A stretch of 64,000 nt of DNA from Synechococcus sp. BIOS-E4-1 (GCF_014279995.1 NZ_CP047935.1:655243-719242), one strand, 5' to 3'. Positions 26,693 through 36,955 are shown, numbered from the stretch's first letter. Translations and numbers: made by a program. Notes: a model not told the origin generated them from the letters alone.

Positions 26693-27058
26693 TTGTTTTT
26701 ATTCCAATTTGTTTCATGGGATGATTCTTATTTCTCCGGTGGTTAGTGTCTTGATTGATGCTCATCGTTTAAAGCAACTGCCCGGCAATGGTCAAAGAGT
26801 GAAAGAAGACTGCAGCGGGATCTGGGAGAATTGCTGCCATGGTGATAGAAGTATTCCGGCTTGAGAAATTCTTGTCATTGATCAGCTGAAAGAAAGCCAG
26901 GAAAATTAAAAATAATATTTTTGCGAACAGCGTTTTTAGTAGTGCTTCCCTGTTGATTGGAGCTTCATTGCTGCAATCCCAGGCTCTGCCAGGCTCCTTC
27001 GAAGGGGCCCGTGTCTCATTTCAGGACTTGGCTCTGTTGAGGAGTGTTCAGCCAAGCC
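26693..27058. other. Intergenic stretch, nothing recognised
   Basis: 366 nt between DUF350 and DUF4079 genes on the same strand. AT-rich around 26890-26930. No terminator, promoter or ORF could be supported. Confidence 0.4.
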
Positions 27059-27817
27059 ATGGCTACGTTGCGTTTGTCCGTTGGGTTGGTATCACCGATG
27101 ACCTTGGTGGACTGGGTCTGGATTGTTCACCCCGTGCTGGCGGTGGTGTTGATCTATCCCCTCACGGGCATCGTGATCCGACTGGCGATTCAGACACGAT
27201 CCCGGCGCTTGAAGACTGCAAAACCGCCCCCGACGGTGGGACGCGACCACAGCGATCTCGGCCGTTGGCTCGCCGCAGCTGTGGTTGTTCTGGTGATCGT
27301 TGCGCTCACTGTGGTCATCGCAACGCATGGGCCGCTCGATCAGTTTCAAGGTGGCTTCCGCCGGGCTGGCACGCTGCTGCTGGTCTTGATCGGAACCCTG
27401 CTCAGTCTTGGCGCGCTCTGGATGGCGAAGGCACCTGGCCTGCGACTGGCGTTTGCTCTGATTACCTGGGCTGGTGTGCTTGGTCTGGGAGCTCAGCCGG
27501 AGGTTTGGCGATTATCCGATGACCCTTTCTCGCCCGCGTTCTGGCAATCCCATTACTGGTCGGGTGTCGCCGTGGTGGGCCTGATGCTGTTTTCGCTCGG
27601 TGCCCGGCCGGAGATCCTGCGCGACCTGCGCCTGCGCCGCCTGCATGTCACCGCCAATCTGCTTGCTGCGGTGCTGTTCGTGGCTCAGGGCATCACGGGC
27701 ACCCGCGATCTTTTGGAGATTCCACTGAGCTGGCAGAAGTCGACGATCTATGCCTGCAACTTTGAGGCCCGCAGCTGCCCGCCGTTGGCCCCGCCACCTC
27801 CTGCATCGATGCCTTAG
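27059..27817 (+). CDS. DUF4079 membrane protein
   Basis: About 252 aa, with hydrophobic segments at VDWVWIVHPVLAVVLIYPLTGIV, LAAAVVVLVIVALTVVIATH, AGTLLLVLIGTLLSLGALWM, LAFALITWAGVLGL, YWSGVAVVGLMLFSLGA and VTANLLAAVLFVAQGITG. Conserved His residues sit at the ends of several helices (VHP, THG, SHYW, LHV), a pattern recalling cytochrome b561-like heme proteins. The start is uncertain: ATG 27059 is given, ATG 27098 and GTG 27044 are possible. Its end overlaps the convergent binding-protein gene by four bases. Function is not established for the family. Confidence 0.8.
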   Translation: MATLRLSVGLVSPMTLVDWVWIVHPVLAVVLIYPLTGIVIRLAIQTRSRRLKTAKPPPTVGRDHSDLGRWLAAAVVVLVIVALTVVIATHGPLDQFQGGFRRAGTLLLVLIGTLLSLGALWMAKAPGLRLAFALITWAGVLGLGAQPEVWRLSDDPFSPAFWQSHYWSGVAVVGLMLFSLGARPEILRDLRLRRLHVTANLLAAVLFVAQGITGTRDLLEIPLSWQKSTIYACNFEARSCPPLAPPPPASMP

Positions 27818-29064
27818 GGAGCGGTGCCGCTGCGCTGATAACAGTGCTGCCCTGCTGAGTCGGGATGATCGGGATTCCAGGGTTGGGGCTCAATCACGCC
27901 GAAATCCTTCACCACCTGGAAGTTTCCAGTGTCATCGGCTCGGCCAAGCAGGGAGCGCTTGTTGAGGTGCTGGCTGGGGGTGATGGTCAGTAAACCCTGC
28001 GGGGCTGCATAGCTGGTGCCAATCAGCTGCTGACGCACGTCTTTGGGATGGGTGCTGCCGGCGCTTTCCGCTGCGCGGGCCCAGAGATGGACCAGGCTGT
28101 AGGCGGCTTCAGCGGGATCGTTGATCACGCGGTGATAGCCGTAGCGACGACGAAAGCGCTGCGCGAATGTTTTGGAGGCGTCTCCAGCTAACGATTGGAA
28201 ATAGCTCCAGCTGGCATAAGTCCCGGAGAGTTTGTTCGTACCGATCGCCAGCGCCTCTTCCTCCGAGACAGAGAGACTCAACACGGTCACTGCGCTATCC
28301 ATGGCTTGTGAGCCAATGAGGCCCTCGCGGTAGAGCTGTTCAAAGAAGGCGATGTTGCTGTCGCCGTTAAGGGTGTTGATCACAACAACCGGCCCGCTCG
28401 CACTGGCTTGCCGAATGCTTTCAACCAGCGGCTCCACCTTTGCACTGCCGAGTGGGAGGTAGTGCTCAGCAAGAACGGTTCCCCCTTCGCGTTGCACCTG
28501 GGCACGCATGATGCGATTGGCGGTGCGTGGATAGATGTAGTTCGAGCCGATCAGCAGGATGCGTTTGCTGCGGTTGGCCAGCATCCAGTTCAAGGCGGGT
28601 TCCGACTGCTGATTGGGAACCGAACCGCCATACACCACGTAAGGGGAGCACTCCTGGCCTTCGTATTGCACCGGATAAAACAGCAGGGCATCCCGTGTTT
28701 CCAGGGCAGGCAGCATCGCCTTGCGACTGGCCGAGGTCCAGCCTCCGAAGATGGCTACCACCTGCTCGTCATCCAGCAACTGTTCGGTTTGACGCGCAAA
28801 GGTGTCCGGATCGGACATGCCGTCTTCCTCGATCGGCTGAATCAAGACGCGCTTGCCCTTCAGTATCAGCCCACCGCTGGCGTTGATTTCTTCGATCGCC
28901 AGTCGTTCGGCTTCGGCCACGGTGTTTTCCGATAACGCCATCGTCCCGCTGCGGGAATGGAGCAGGCCCACACGCACCACATTGACGTCGGTTGTGGAAG
29001 CGCCTGTGTTGCAACCACTGACCAGCAGGGTGGCCAGCAGGCTGACAAACATCTTGTCGTTCAT
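27814..29064 (-). CDS. Type I periplasmic binding lipoprotein (UrtA/AmiC-like)
   Basis: 416 aa. Lipoprotein signal MNDKMFVSLLATLLVSGC (lipid-attached Cys18), then a two-lobed type I periplasmic-binding fold. The stretch FGGWTSASRKAMLPALETRDALLFYPVQYEGQECSPYVVYGGSVPNQQ closely follows the urea/amide binding-protein pattern (UrtA, AmiC, FmdD). No permease or ATPase genes follow. Instead its ATG overlaps the stop of a ligand-gated ion channel gene (ATGA), so the two are cotranslated. It may present the ligand to that channel, or sense it (inference). Ligand probably a small amide, urea or amino acid by family only. Confidence 0.85.
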   Translation of the reverse strand: MNDKMFVSLLATLLVSGCNTGASTTDVNVVRVGLLHSRSGTMALSENTVAEAERLAIEEINASGGLILKGKRVLIQPIEEDGMSDPDTFARQTEQLLDDEQVVAIFGGWTSASRKAMLPALETRDALLFYPVQYEGQECSPYVVYGGSVPNQQSEPALNWMLANRSKRILLIGSNYIYPRTANRIMRAQVQREGGTVLAEHYLPLGSAKVEPLVESIRQASASGPVVVINTLNGDSNIAFFEQLYREGLIGSQAMDSAVTVLSLSVSEEEALAIGTNKLSGTYASWSYFQSLAGDASKTFAQRFRRRYGYHRVINDPAEAAYSLVHLWARAAESAGSTHPKDVRQQLIGTSYAAPQGLLTITPSQHLNKRSLLGRADDTGNFQVVKDFGVIEPQPWNPDHPDSAGQHCYQRSGTAP

Positions 29065-30200
29065 CGACTTCCCCAGCTGATGAAGGCCGTCAGTACCAGG
29101 GCTGAGGCCGAGATGACCTGAAAGCGCATGTCAGCTCGGTTGATCCGGCGCATGGTCTCGAGCTTCTGATCGTCGGGCGCGGCGGCATAGGTGTTGTACC
29201 CCCATGTGAACAGAGCGAACAGGGCCATGGCGATCAGATAACTGGCAGTGAACAGATCATCGAGAAAGGTGGTGTAGGGCAGTTTCGGCAGCGAGGAGTG
29301 ATACGACTGCTGCAAAAAGATCAGTGTGAGCATTGCCGTGGACGGGATGGCCAGGCGCACATCGGACAGTGTTCCCTCAACCGAAGGAGCCATCAACACA
29401 ATCGAGTTGATGATCATCAGCGGGATGACCCAGTTGACGATTCCAGGCCAGAGATTCGACTGGTAGACCACTTCCAGTCGCACCTGGCTCATGTGCGGCC
29501 GATACCAGGTGCCCCGCCGGTTGCTTGTGCGTCGCAGATAGGGCGTGAAGCTGGAACTCTCGAGCTGATAGCCGCTCAGGGTGCCCAGCTCTCCCACAAG
29601 GTTGTCATCACTCGGTTCGGGCAGCAACCGCAGATCGGCGTATTTCTGCGAGGTCCACAGTGGTTTGAGCTCCACGATCACCGGCAGCCGCAACATGTCG
29701 AATGGATCACGGCGGAAGTCGACTTCATCGTCGTAAAAGCGGCTCGAGAAGTGATAGAGCTGCTGACGCCTGCCACCGGAAAGCTCCCGTGGTGTATCTG
29801 TTGAGGGTTCGAAGGTGGAGTCCCACGTTTCGATGCGGTTGGCGAGTGCAATCAGGTCGGCCGGTTCGTCGCCATGTTTCTGCAGCAGCGCTTCCACCTC
29901 AGGCAGCCACTCCAGCCAGATCTCACCATCGGCTGTGAAGGTGCGTGAGTTCAGATTCAGCTCATAGATCTTGTCGAGATGGATTCCGGCGTAGATGAAC
30001 GGATGTTTGCGCACCAGAGCTTCCGAGAGCTGGACTTCTTCCAGGCCTGAGGGACCCTCCATCACCGCCGTAACAGCATCGCGGTCGAGCACCTCGGAGG
30101 GCCCCTGGCCGATCAGCCCTCGTCCGCTCAGCATCAGAACGATCGTGAGTGCTGCCAGCAGCACCAACACGAACGGGCGTGGACGGGGCAACCTCCGCAT
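29061..30200 (-). CDS. Prokaryotic pentameric ligand-gated ion channel (Cys-loop receptor superfamily)
   Basis: 379 aa. An N-terminal signal/membrane segment, then an extracellular beta-sandwich whose first strands (AGIHLDKIYELNLNSRTFTADGEIWLEW, residues 71-98) and Pro-loop FRRDPFD (162-168) are those of pLGICs. There are four helices: M1 about 251-271, M2 281-301, M3 316-334, M4 359-377. The M2-M3 loop SSLPKLPYTTF matches that of the proton-gated channel GLIC (LPKTPYMTY). By that alignment D280 is at -2', suggesting cation selectivity, and L291 is the 9' gate. There are no cysteines, as in most prokaryotic members. It precedes a periplasmic binding protein in one operon. Confidence 0.88.
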   Translation of the reverse strand: MRRLPRPRPFVLVLLAALTIVLMLSGRGLIGQGPSEVLDRDAVTAVMEGPSGLEEVQLSEALVRKHPFIYAGIHLDKIYELNLNSRTFTADGEIWLEWLPEVEALLQKHGDEPADLIALANRIETWDSTFEPSTDTPRELSGGRRQQLYHFSSRFYDDEVDFRRDPFDMLRLPVIVELKPLWTSQKYADLRLLPEPSDDNLVGELGTLSGYQLESSSFTPYLRRTSNRRGTWYRPHMSQVRLEVVYQSNLWPGIVNWVIPLMIINSIVLMAPSVEGTLSDVRLAIPSTAMLTLIFLQQSYHSSLPKLPYTTFLDDLFTASYLIAMALFALFTWGYNTYAAAPDDQKLETMRRINRADMRFQVISASALVLTAFISWGSR

Positions 30201-30274
30201 CGACAGCTGCTCGCGCCTGCACTGATGTCTTCAGGATGGCTTTTCGAGTTGAGCCTGTCAGTGGCTGGACCGAA

Positions 30275-30520
30275 TCAGAGAACCTGAACCACTTCACTGA
30301 CTTCAGGAATGGATTCGCGCATTTTGCGCTCGATTCCCATTTTCAGGGTCATGGTGCTGCTGGGGCAGCTGCCGCATGCACCCTGCAATCGCACTTTGAC
30401 CACCGGTCCATCGATTTCGACCACTTCCACGTTGCCACCATCGGCCATCAGGAACGGGCGCAGCTCATCGAGCACCTTTTCCACGTTGTCTTGGGTGAGC
30501 GGCAGCGTTTCGGTGCTCAT
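30275..30520 (-). CDS. nfu: NifU C-terminal-domain iron-sulfur scaffold protein
   Basis: 81 aa, a stand-alone Nfu domain: [40 protein letters not shown], with the CxxC (C49, C52) that binds a [4Fe-4S] cluster between two subunits. In cyanobacteria this short Nfu is the main Fe-S scaffold and supplies photosystem I. Divergent from mqo, 91 nt between starts. Confidence 0.93.
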   Translation of the reverse strand: MSTETLPLTQDNVEKVLDELRPFLMADGGNVEVVEIDGPVVKVRLQGACGSCPSSTMTLKMGIERKMRESIPEVSEVVQVL

Positions 30521-30611
30521 GGCCGGATGGGGGGTAAGTGCTTTCGCTCAGGGTAGGCAGGCACGTGTCCGGATGGATTCATACCCTTGAGAAGCAGGAT
30601 CAGCTCACGCG

Positions 30612-32093
30612 ATGGATCGTTACGACGCCGTGCTGGTGGGTGCGGGAATGATGAGTTCCACCCTGGCTTCGTTGCTGCATGCCCTCGACCCGGAGATGCG
30701 CCTGCTGCTGGTGGAGCGTCTCGAGGCATCCGCTCTGGAGAGCAGTGCAGCAGTCAATAACGCCGGCACCGGCCATGCCGCCAACTGTGAGCTCAACTAC
30801 ACCCCTCAGCAGGCCGACGGGACGGTGTCCACTGAGAAAGCACTGGCGATCAATGCAGCATTCGAGCGAAGTCTGGAGTTCTGGGCCTCCCTCACAGAAC
30901 GGGGAGTTCTTGACCCAGGCAGCTTTCTTCACCAGGTGCCCCATCTCAGTTTTGTCTGGGGACAGGAGGATGTGGCGTTTCTTCAGCAGCGGCATCGTCA
31001 GTTGAGTGCGCTGCCGGCCTTCGCCGCCATGCACTGGAGCACGGATGCTTGGCAGATCGGCGACTGGATGCCTTTGGTGATGGCAGGACGTCGGCCTGGT
31101 CAACAGATTGCAGCCACCCGTATCGAGCGTGGACTCGATCTCGACTTTGGTGCTCTGACCAGGGCACTGCTGCTGCCGCTGCAGACAGCGGGCGCTCTTC
31201 AGGTGGTGTATGGCACCTCAGTGCAGGGACTCAAACGACCGCTGACGGAGTCGATGACCTGCTGTGACTGGCAGCTTGATTTGCGCGGTCCGTCGGGCCG
31301 TCGCAAGGTGCAGGCTCCGTTTGTGTTCCTGGGCGCCGGTGGTGGTGCCCTGCCACTGCTGCAGAGCAGTGGCATCCCCGAGGCCGCCGACTATGCCGGC
31401 TTTCCCGTGAGCGGCCAATGGCTGGTGTGCGGCGAGCCAGCTCTGGTGGAGCGTCACCACGCCAAGGTGTACGGCAAGGCGAAGGTGGGCGCACCGCCGA
31501 TGTCGGTGCCCCATCTCGATACCCGCTGGATTGACGGCAAGCGATCCCTGCTGTTCGGTCCCTATGCCGGATTCAGCAGCAAATTTCTCAAGACCGGTTC
31601 GCTGATGGATCTACCGCTGTCGGTGCGTCCCACCAACCTGCTGCCGATGCTGCAGGTGGGAGTGAACAACCTGCCTCTGGTGAAGTATCTGATCAATCAG
31701 CTGCGCCAGAGCGAAGCTGATCGGATGGAGGCATTGCGGGCATTCCTGCCAGAGGCCAATGCGGATGACTGGAGCCTTTCGGTGGCCGGTCAACGGGTGC
31801 AGATCATCAAACGCACGCCTGATGGTGGTCGCCTGCAGATGGGCACCGAAGTGGTCAGTGCTGCGGATGGATCCCTGGCCGCTCTGCTGGGTGCCTCTCC
31901 TGGGGCAAGCACCTCCGTGCAGATCATGGTGGAGGTGCTGGAGCGTTGCTTTGCTGCAAAGCTGGCCACGCAGGCCTGGCAAGAGCGCCTCCATCAGCTG
32001 ATTCCCAGTTACCGCCAGGATCTCAACAGCGATCCGGAGCTGCTCGCACGCACAAGGGAGCGCAGTGACGGGCTGCTGGGTCTACGTGTCTGA
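30612..32093 (+). CDS. mqo: Malate:quinone oxidoreductase
   Basis: 493-aa FAD enzyme oxidising malate to oxaloacetate and passing electrons to quinone at the membrane. FAD motif [18 protein letters not shown] at the N-terminus; [17 protein letters not shown] and [17 protein letters not shown] are typical Mqo signatures. Length is standard. ATG at 30612. Its last 12 bases overlap the convergent TVP38-family gene. Confidence 0.94.
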   Translation: MDRYDAVLVGAGMMSSTLASLLHALDPEMRLLLVERLEASALESSAAVNNAGTGHAANCELNYTPQQADGTVSTEKALAINAAFERSLEFWASLTERGVLDPGSFLHQVPHLSFVWGQEDVAFLQQRHRQLSALPAFAAMHWSTDAWQIGDWMPLVMAGRRPGQQIAATRIERGLDLDFGALTRALLLPLQTAGALQVVYGTSVQGLKRPLTESMTCCDWQLDLRGPSGRRKVQAPFVFLGAGGGALPLLQSSGIPEAADYAGFPVSGQWLVCGEPALVERHHAKVYGKAKVGAPPMSVPHLDTRWIDGKRSLLFGPYAGFSSKFLKTGSLMDLPLSVRPTNLLPMLQVGVNNLPLVKYLINQLRQSEADRMEALRAFLPEANADDWSLSVAGQRVQIIKRTPDGGRLQMGTEVVSAADGSLAALLGASPGASTSVQIMVEVLERCFAAKLATQAWQERLHQLIPSYRQDLNSDPELLARTRERSDGLLGLRV

Positions 32094-32753
32094 ACTCGTC
32101 TGTTTGCGCATGCGCTTCTTGACCCAGCCTGCGATGACGGCCAGGCCAAACACTCCAAAAACCGCCGCGCCGATCAACAGTTTGCTGTTGTTGTCGCTGA
32201 AGATGCCGGCGCCAAGAGCCACGATCGGAGCGTCACTCACAATCACGCTGAACAGCAACGGCAGGATGAATGCTCGCCAGCGAGTGCCTCCAAGACCGAC
32301 TGCGTAGCAGACGAAATCAAATAACCCTGTCATCAGCAGCCCGCTGAGAAGAAAGGGATTGCCTTCCAGTTGATTGCGATTGAATCCTTCGATGATGCCC
32401 ATTGCCCGATCTCCCACCAGCTTTCGGACAGGGTCTCGCCCGTAGTTACGGGCCAGTAGAAAGGCTGCCTGGCAGAAGATCAGATCGGCGATCACAATGG
32501 TGATGAAGCCTGAGCGAAAGCCAAGAACTGCTCCGGCTACAAGTGAAAAAACAGTACTGGGCAGTGCAGGCAGCACAATGCTCACACCACGCAGCGCAAA
32601 CAGTGCCAGGGGCCCCCAGATCCCGAGGGTCTTCACCTGCAGTTCGATTTCTTCCCGGGTTGGCCAAAGGCCATTCGCCCTGATGATCTGAAACAGCACG
32701 GCCAGCACGGCAATCACAGCTGCAATCAGCAGGAATCGGCGAAAGCGCGGCAC
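32082..32753 (-). CDS. TVP38/TMEM64 family membrane protein
   Basis: 223 aa, about six hydrophobic segments. Contains the SNARE-associated/DedA-like core: [49 protein letters not shown] with the conserved F/YGR, and ENP-like [23 protein letters not shown]. These proteins are lipid scramblase or transporter-like. Overlaps the mqo end by 12 nt in convergent orientation. Confidence 0.85.
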   Translation of the reverse strand: MPRFRRFLLIAAVIAVLAVLFQIIRANGLWPTREEIELQVKTLGIWGPLALFALRGVSIVLPALPSTVFSLVAGAVLGFRSGFITIVIADLIFCQAAFLLARNYGRDPVRKLVGDRAMGIIEGFNRNQLEGNPFLLSGLLMTGLFDFVCYAVGLGGTRWRAFILPLLFSVIVSDAPIVALGAGIFSDNNSKLLIGAAVFGVFGLAVIAGWVKKRMRKQTSSDT

Positions 32754-32818
32754 AGGCGGGGAGGTTCAGCGTGCTGATGACCTTCCCATATCGATGTCAC
32801 CTCCTGTGACCACCGGTA

Positions 32819-33958
32819 TCAGTTGATATAGGCACGCCCCTGTTGATCAGCTGCCCGGATAGCAGCCTCCACCGCTGCGGCGGTGACTTCGAAAGGCTCG
32901 TTATGGCTGCTTTCGCCTGGGATCACCGTCCGTTGCGCAATCTGCTGGATGGCCTCGTCGTCGTCGGGGTTGATCCCGATCTGCTGCAGCGTGGTGGGCA
33001 GTCCCACGGATTGGCAGTAGCTGAAGATCTCTTGGATCTCCGACTGTGGCTGGCCTTCCATCACCAGTTGGGTGTGCAGTCCGAAGGCGACCTTCTCCCC
33101 ATGAAGCATCGCGTGGCTTGCGGGGATCTCGCTGATGCCGTTGTGAACGGCATGGGCAAGTGCCAGTCCACCACTTTCAAAGCCAAGCCCCGAAAGCAGA
33201 TTGTTCGCTTCCACAATGCGCTCGAGAGCGGGGGTGGTGACCTGCGAATCCACGGCGGAGCAGGCGGCAGGCCCATCGGCCAAAAGAATGTCGCAGCACA
33301 GCTTCGCCAGGGCTGTGGCCGTGGTGGTCGGGTAGCCCCCAACCACATTGCAGCTGTGGCTTTGCCGGCAGCTTCGGGCTTCAAACCAGGTGGCCAGGGC
33401 ATCGCCGAAGCCAGCGACCAGTTGCCGCTTCGGCGCCTTGGCCACAACCTCCGTGTCAACAAGCAGCAGCAGCGGATGGCGGTTGTAAAAGCGGAAGCCC
33501 TGCACCCCTCCGCCATTGGTGTAAATCACCGAGAGGGCACTGCACGGCGAATCGGTGCTCGCCAGAGTTGGGGTGATCACCACTGGCAGATCCAGCTCAT
33601 CGGCGACGGCCCTCGCTGTGTCGGAGGTTTTGCCACCACCAGCGCCGACGACCGCTGAGAAGGGCTGCGTTGCTGCCAGGCCGACCAAACGGCTGATCTC
33701 CTGATCGCTGCATTCGCCACCGAAGGCTTCAACCACCGGCGTGATGCCGACAGGCGGCAGTGTTTCCTTCCAGATCGAAGCCAGCGTTCTGCGGGCCGTG
33801 CCACCAGCGATGAACAGCACCGGTCCACTCAGGCCCAGGCGTTTCAGCTCTGTGCCCAGTTCCCAGGTGGCACCGGGACCCTGGACGTACCGTCCCGGTG
33901 AGGCGAACACCGCCAGCGGGCGTTGGTGATCCCTGCCGAAATCTGTGCGATAGCCCAT
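32819..33958 (-). CDS. gldA: Glycerol dehydrogenase family (iron/zinc alcohol dehydrogenase)
   Basis: 379 aa from ATG 33958 (another ATG lies 15 nt upstream). NAD-binding GAGGGKTSDTARAVAD, substrate/metal region TPTLASTDSPCSALSVIY, and metal-binding histidines in LALAHAVHNGI and ASHAMLHGEKV. Catalyses NAD-linked oxidation of glycerol to dihydroxyacetone, or acts on related polyols. No glycerol genes are nearby, so the physiological substrate is open. Confidence 0.88.
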   Translation of the reverse strand: MGYRTDFGRDHQRPLAVFASPGRYVQGPGATWELGTELKRLGLSGPVLFIAGGTARRTLASIWKETLPPVGITPVVEAFGGECSDQEISRLVGLAATQPFSAVVGAGGGKTSDTARAVADELDLPVVITPTLASTDSPCSALSVIYTNGGGVQGFRFYNRHPLLLLVDTEVVAKAPKRQLVAGFGDALATWFEARSCRQSHSCNVVGGYPTTTATALAKLCCDILLADGPAACSAVDSQVTTPALERIVEANNLLSGLGFESGGLALAHAVHNGISEIPASHAMLHGEKVAFGLHTQLVMEGQPQSEIQEIFSYCQSVGLPTTLQQIGINPDDDEAIQQIAQRTVIPGESSHNEPFEVTAAAVEAAIRAADQQGRAYIN

Positions 33959-34031
33959 AGCCCATCTAGGCAATGATCTTTCCCTAGCCAGGCCTTGGGT
34001 GTCCGTCAGTGCTTCGGTGGCTGAGGCGTGA

Positions 34032-34361
34032 TCAACCGTGGTTCCCGCTGAGGTTCACGGTGATTACGCCGGCTGTGATCAGGGCCATGCCCATCAGCTG
34101 ACCCTGGGTCGGCACCTGGTGATAGAGGAGCAGGCCAATCATCACGATCGCCACGATTCCGATGCCACTCCAGAGCGCGTAGGTGAGGCCCATGGGGAGC
34201 ACTTGCACCACCCGTGACATCAATGTCATCGAAATGGCATAAGCCGACAGCACCACTAGGGTGGGAACCGGTCGACTGAAGCCTTGCGAGAGCTTGAGGC
34301 AAGAGGTGCCGATCACCTCAGCTGTGATGGCCAGCAGCAGCAACAACCAGGGAGAGCCCAT
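34032..34361 (-). CDS. Small multidrug resistance (SMR/EmrE-type) transporter
   Basis: 109 aa with four transmembrane helices. E15 in LLLLAITAEVIGT is the essential proton/substrate-coupling glutamate of SMR proteins; GLTYALWSGIGIV is the signature of helix 3. It works as an antiparallel homodimer exporting quaternary ammonium or guanidinium-like cations, or possibly osmolytes in marine strains. Confidence 0.92.
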   Translation of the reverse strand: MGSPWLLLLLAITAEVIGTSCLKLSQGFSRPVPTLVVLSAYAISMTLMSRVVQVLPMGLTYALWSGIGIVAIVMIGLLLYHQVPTQGQLMGMALITAGVITVNLSGNHG

Positions 34362-34747
34362 GCCTGTCCGAGTCAGGGACGCTTTCCATTCAACGCAATG
34401 GCGTTCGGCTTCGCCCTTGGACTTCGTCGCGATGTGGTCGATGGAGTCGTGTTGTGAATGACCAGGACGGATTGTTCAGCGATCAGTCCTGGCTACGTCA
34501 TTAAGCTGGATAAATCGCTGATCGCTGATTGAAATGGCGAAGTCTTTAAAGCGGTTGGTTGCATCATGACGACTGAGTCTGCGTTGTTTCTTGGCTCGAG
34601 CCTGCGTCTTGTCGTCGATCGGCAAATAACGTCTCGAGGGTTTTTGCAAAGCCCTTAAATCCTGCAAGAATTGCCGAATAAGACGTTCTTTAGGGGGTTC
34701 CTGAACTGGACCAGTCCTCGTCACCAAGTCTTGATCAGTTGGGGTTG
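34362..34747. other. Divergent intergenic region
   Basis: 386 nt between the SMR gene and the sulfatase gene. It includes one doubtful minus-strand frame, 34476-34727 (83 aa, basic, RLIRQFLQDLRALQKPSRRY...). The frame has no family resemblance and ends its 5' side only 20 nt from the sulfatase start, so it is noted but not called as a gene. Confidence 0.4.
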
Positions 34748-36955
34748 ATGCCCAGCGAGGACGAGCGGCTTGTTGCTGCGTTGGCGGGATTCAATCCAGA
34801 TCAGCTCAGCGATCAACAGCTGTTGCTCTGCAGGGATTATTTGAATGTTGCTGAACAGATTGGATTGTCTGGCTTGCAAAGCTCAGCCGATCTGCAAGAG
34901 GTCCTTGAGTTTCTTGCTGATGCTGAGTCGGCAACGGCACGTCCACCGAATCTGGTGGTTTTCATCCGAGATCAGGTCAAACCAGAGGACCTTTGGCTTC
35001 CTCGCGACTGGGCAAAGGAGAAGCTTCCAACCCGTCAGTGGTTGCTTGATAACGGACTTTCATTCGAGAACTCCTTCACCAACACGGCGATGTGCTCCTC
35101 TGCACGTGCCACGTTTTTCACGGGGAAGTTCCCGGCTCAGCATGAGCTCGACCTGCTTCTCAGCGACATTGAGAATCCAATTCTCGATTCTCAGGTTCAG
35201 CTCAATCCCGATCTGCCCACTCTCGGCAATGTGTTGCTGGATCAGGGCTATGACGTGTCGTTTTTCGGCAAGACCCACCTGAGCAAGACCATCACCCTCG
35301 AAGACGGCGAGGTGGTTTACCAGGACATGCAGCCCTATGAGTTCAGCGACTGGCAGGGGCCGGATGCCGGGCAGGATATGGATCCTGCCAACGCAGGTGG
35401 TGGTTACGCCGACAACGACTCCCGTTTTGTTGATGAGGCCACCGGTTGGCTGAATCAACGCGTGAAGTCGGGGAATGACCGCCCGTTTGCCATGGTCGTG
35501 TCTTTGGTCAATCCCCACGATGTGTTGTCGTATCCAGAGACCTGGGGCAAGGGTGATCCTCAGACGAAGTTCGGCTACAGCCGGGACATGATCGAAGGCA
35601 GCATCGACATCCTGCCAAAGACGGTGAAGGAACCGATCGCATCACCGACGGCGGTTCAGCAAGGGTTTGATTTAGCAGGCAATTACAAACCTCAGATTCA
35701 GCGTGAGTGGCTGATTGCGCAGGCCGGTGCTCAACCGCTGCCGACTGATGAGATGAAGCTCAACTATCTCAACTTCTACGGCAATCTCATGGAGATCGCT
35801 GACACCCAGATGGGCAACGTGATCCTGGCGTTGCGCCGTCATGGGATGGTCGACGACACCATGTTTGTGAGCACCAGTGATCACGGCGAGATGGGCATGA
35901 CCCATGGCGGCATGGTTCAGAAGATGTTCAACGCCTATGAAGAGTCGATTCGGGTTCCGATGATCTGGTCGAATCCCCAATACTTCAAGGGCGGTCAGAC
36001 GTCTGATGCTCTTGTCTCGCTTGTGGACTTCCTGCCCACTGTGGCTGGGCTCTATGGCTCCAGTGAACAGCAACTGGAGGGTTACGACCTGCGCGGCGTT
36101 GACTACTCCCCGATCATTCGCAGAGCTGCGACAGGTTCGCCGCTCTCCATTGATGACCTCGATGTGCAGTCGTCGTTGCTCTACACCTACGACGATATCT
36201 ATGCAGGCCAAGATCCTGCTAATTCAATCCCAGAGGGTGCATGGGATCATGGGCTGTTGCCAGGCCCCAACCGTCTGCAGGCGTTACGAACGAAGGATTA
36301 CAAATACGTTCGCTACTTCTCCGGTGATGAGCCGTATGAACCGGCGAATTGGCAGGGCGAGTTTTATGACCTCCGGCCCGGAGGCGGCGACTATTACCCC
36401 AACATCGATCCCATCACCGGCCAGTTGAATCCGTTTAAGGCCGCTCCTCTGGAACTGCGCAATCTGGATCCCAAGGCCGAGGCCCTGAGAGTGATCCATG
36501 GACACGAGCCCCTGGCCACCGATGAGCAACGGCTGGCCTATGCGCAGATGTCGCAGTTGCTGGATGAGCAGATTGATCGTCGGCTCACGCCGCTGGAGCC
36601 TTTTCCATCACGGCAACCCACGGTGACCATCTATCGAGGCGGTTCCGCTGGAGAGTCATCCGCCTACGACGATGGCGATCCGATTGTGAGGCTGCTACCG
36701 ACAGGGGACGGGAGCAATGCCCTTGAAGTGGCCTTCAACACCAGAGCGGGCCAGAGCTACAACATCGTCACGCTGCAAAGTCAGATCGAAGATGGGGAGC
36801 TGGTCTTCAGCAGGGACGATGTTCTGGTTTCGAATATCACCGGTACCAACGGTCCCACCTATCAGTACATCACCGGTCTTTCCAGTGGCCTGGAGCTCTC
36901 GGATCTGGCTGTGGAATGGATCGGTGGCTTTGTGCCTCTTGGCTTGTGGGGATGA
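34748..36955 (+). CDS. Divergent sulfatase-family protein (alkaline phosphatase superfamily)
   Basis: 735 aa from ATG 34748 (TTG 34739 also possible). Residues 1-65 are an extra helical region without a signal peptide. The sulfatase core starts at PPNLVVFIRDQ, where the usual double Asp metal ligand is reduced to one. The catalytic motif reads C116-S-S-A-R in place of CxPxR, so formylglycine conversion is uncertain. GKTHLSK, STSDHGEMGMTHG and DLRPGGGDYY follow the family. A C-terminal beta-rich extension of about 130 residues (TIYRGGSAGESSAYDDG...) is unusual. No secretion signal is seen. Its stop overlaps the next gene by ATGA, so the two are coupled. Confidence 0.82.
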   Translation: MPSEDERLVAALAGFNPDQLSDQQLLLCRDYLNVAEQIGLSGLQSSADLQEVLEFLADAESATARPPNLVVFIRDQVKPEDLWLPRDWAKEKLPTRQWLLDNGLSFENSFTNTAMCSSARATFFTGKFPAQHELDLLLSDIENPILDSQVQLNPDLPTLGNVLLDQGYDVSFFGKTHLSKTITLEDGEVVYQDMQPYEFSDWQGPDAGQDMDPANAGGGYADNDSRFVDEATGWLNQRVKSGNDRPFAMVVSLVNPHDVLSYPETWGKGDPQTKFGYSRDMIEGSIDILPKTVKEPIASPTAVQQGFDLAGNYKPQIQREWLIAQAGAQPLPTDEMKLNYLNFYGNLMEIADTQMGNVILALRRHGMVDDTMFVSTSDHGEMGMTHGGMVQKMFNAYEESIRVPMIWSNPQYFKGGQTSDALVSLVDFLPTVAGLYGSSEQQLEGYDLRGVDYSPIIRRAATGSPLSIDDLDVQSSLLYTYDDIYAGQDPANSIPEGAWDHGLLPGPNRLQALRTKDYKYVRYFSGDEPYEPANWQGEFYDLRPGGGDYYPNIDPITGQLNPFKAAPLELRNLDPKAEALRVIHGHEPLATDEQRLAYAQMSQLLDEQIDRRLTPLEPFPSRQPTVTIYRGGSAGESSAYDDGDPIVRLLPTGDGSNALEVAFNTRAGQSYNIVTLQSQIEDGELVFSRDDVLVSNITGTNGPTYQYITGLSSGLELSDLAVEWIGGFVPLGLWG

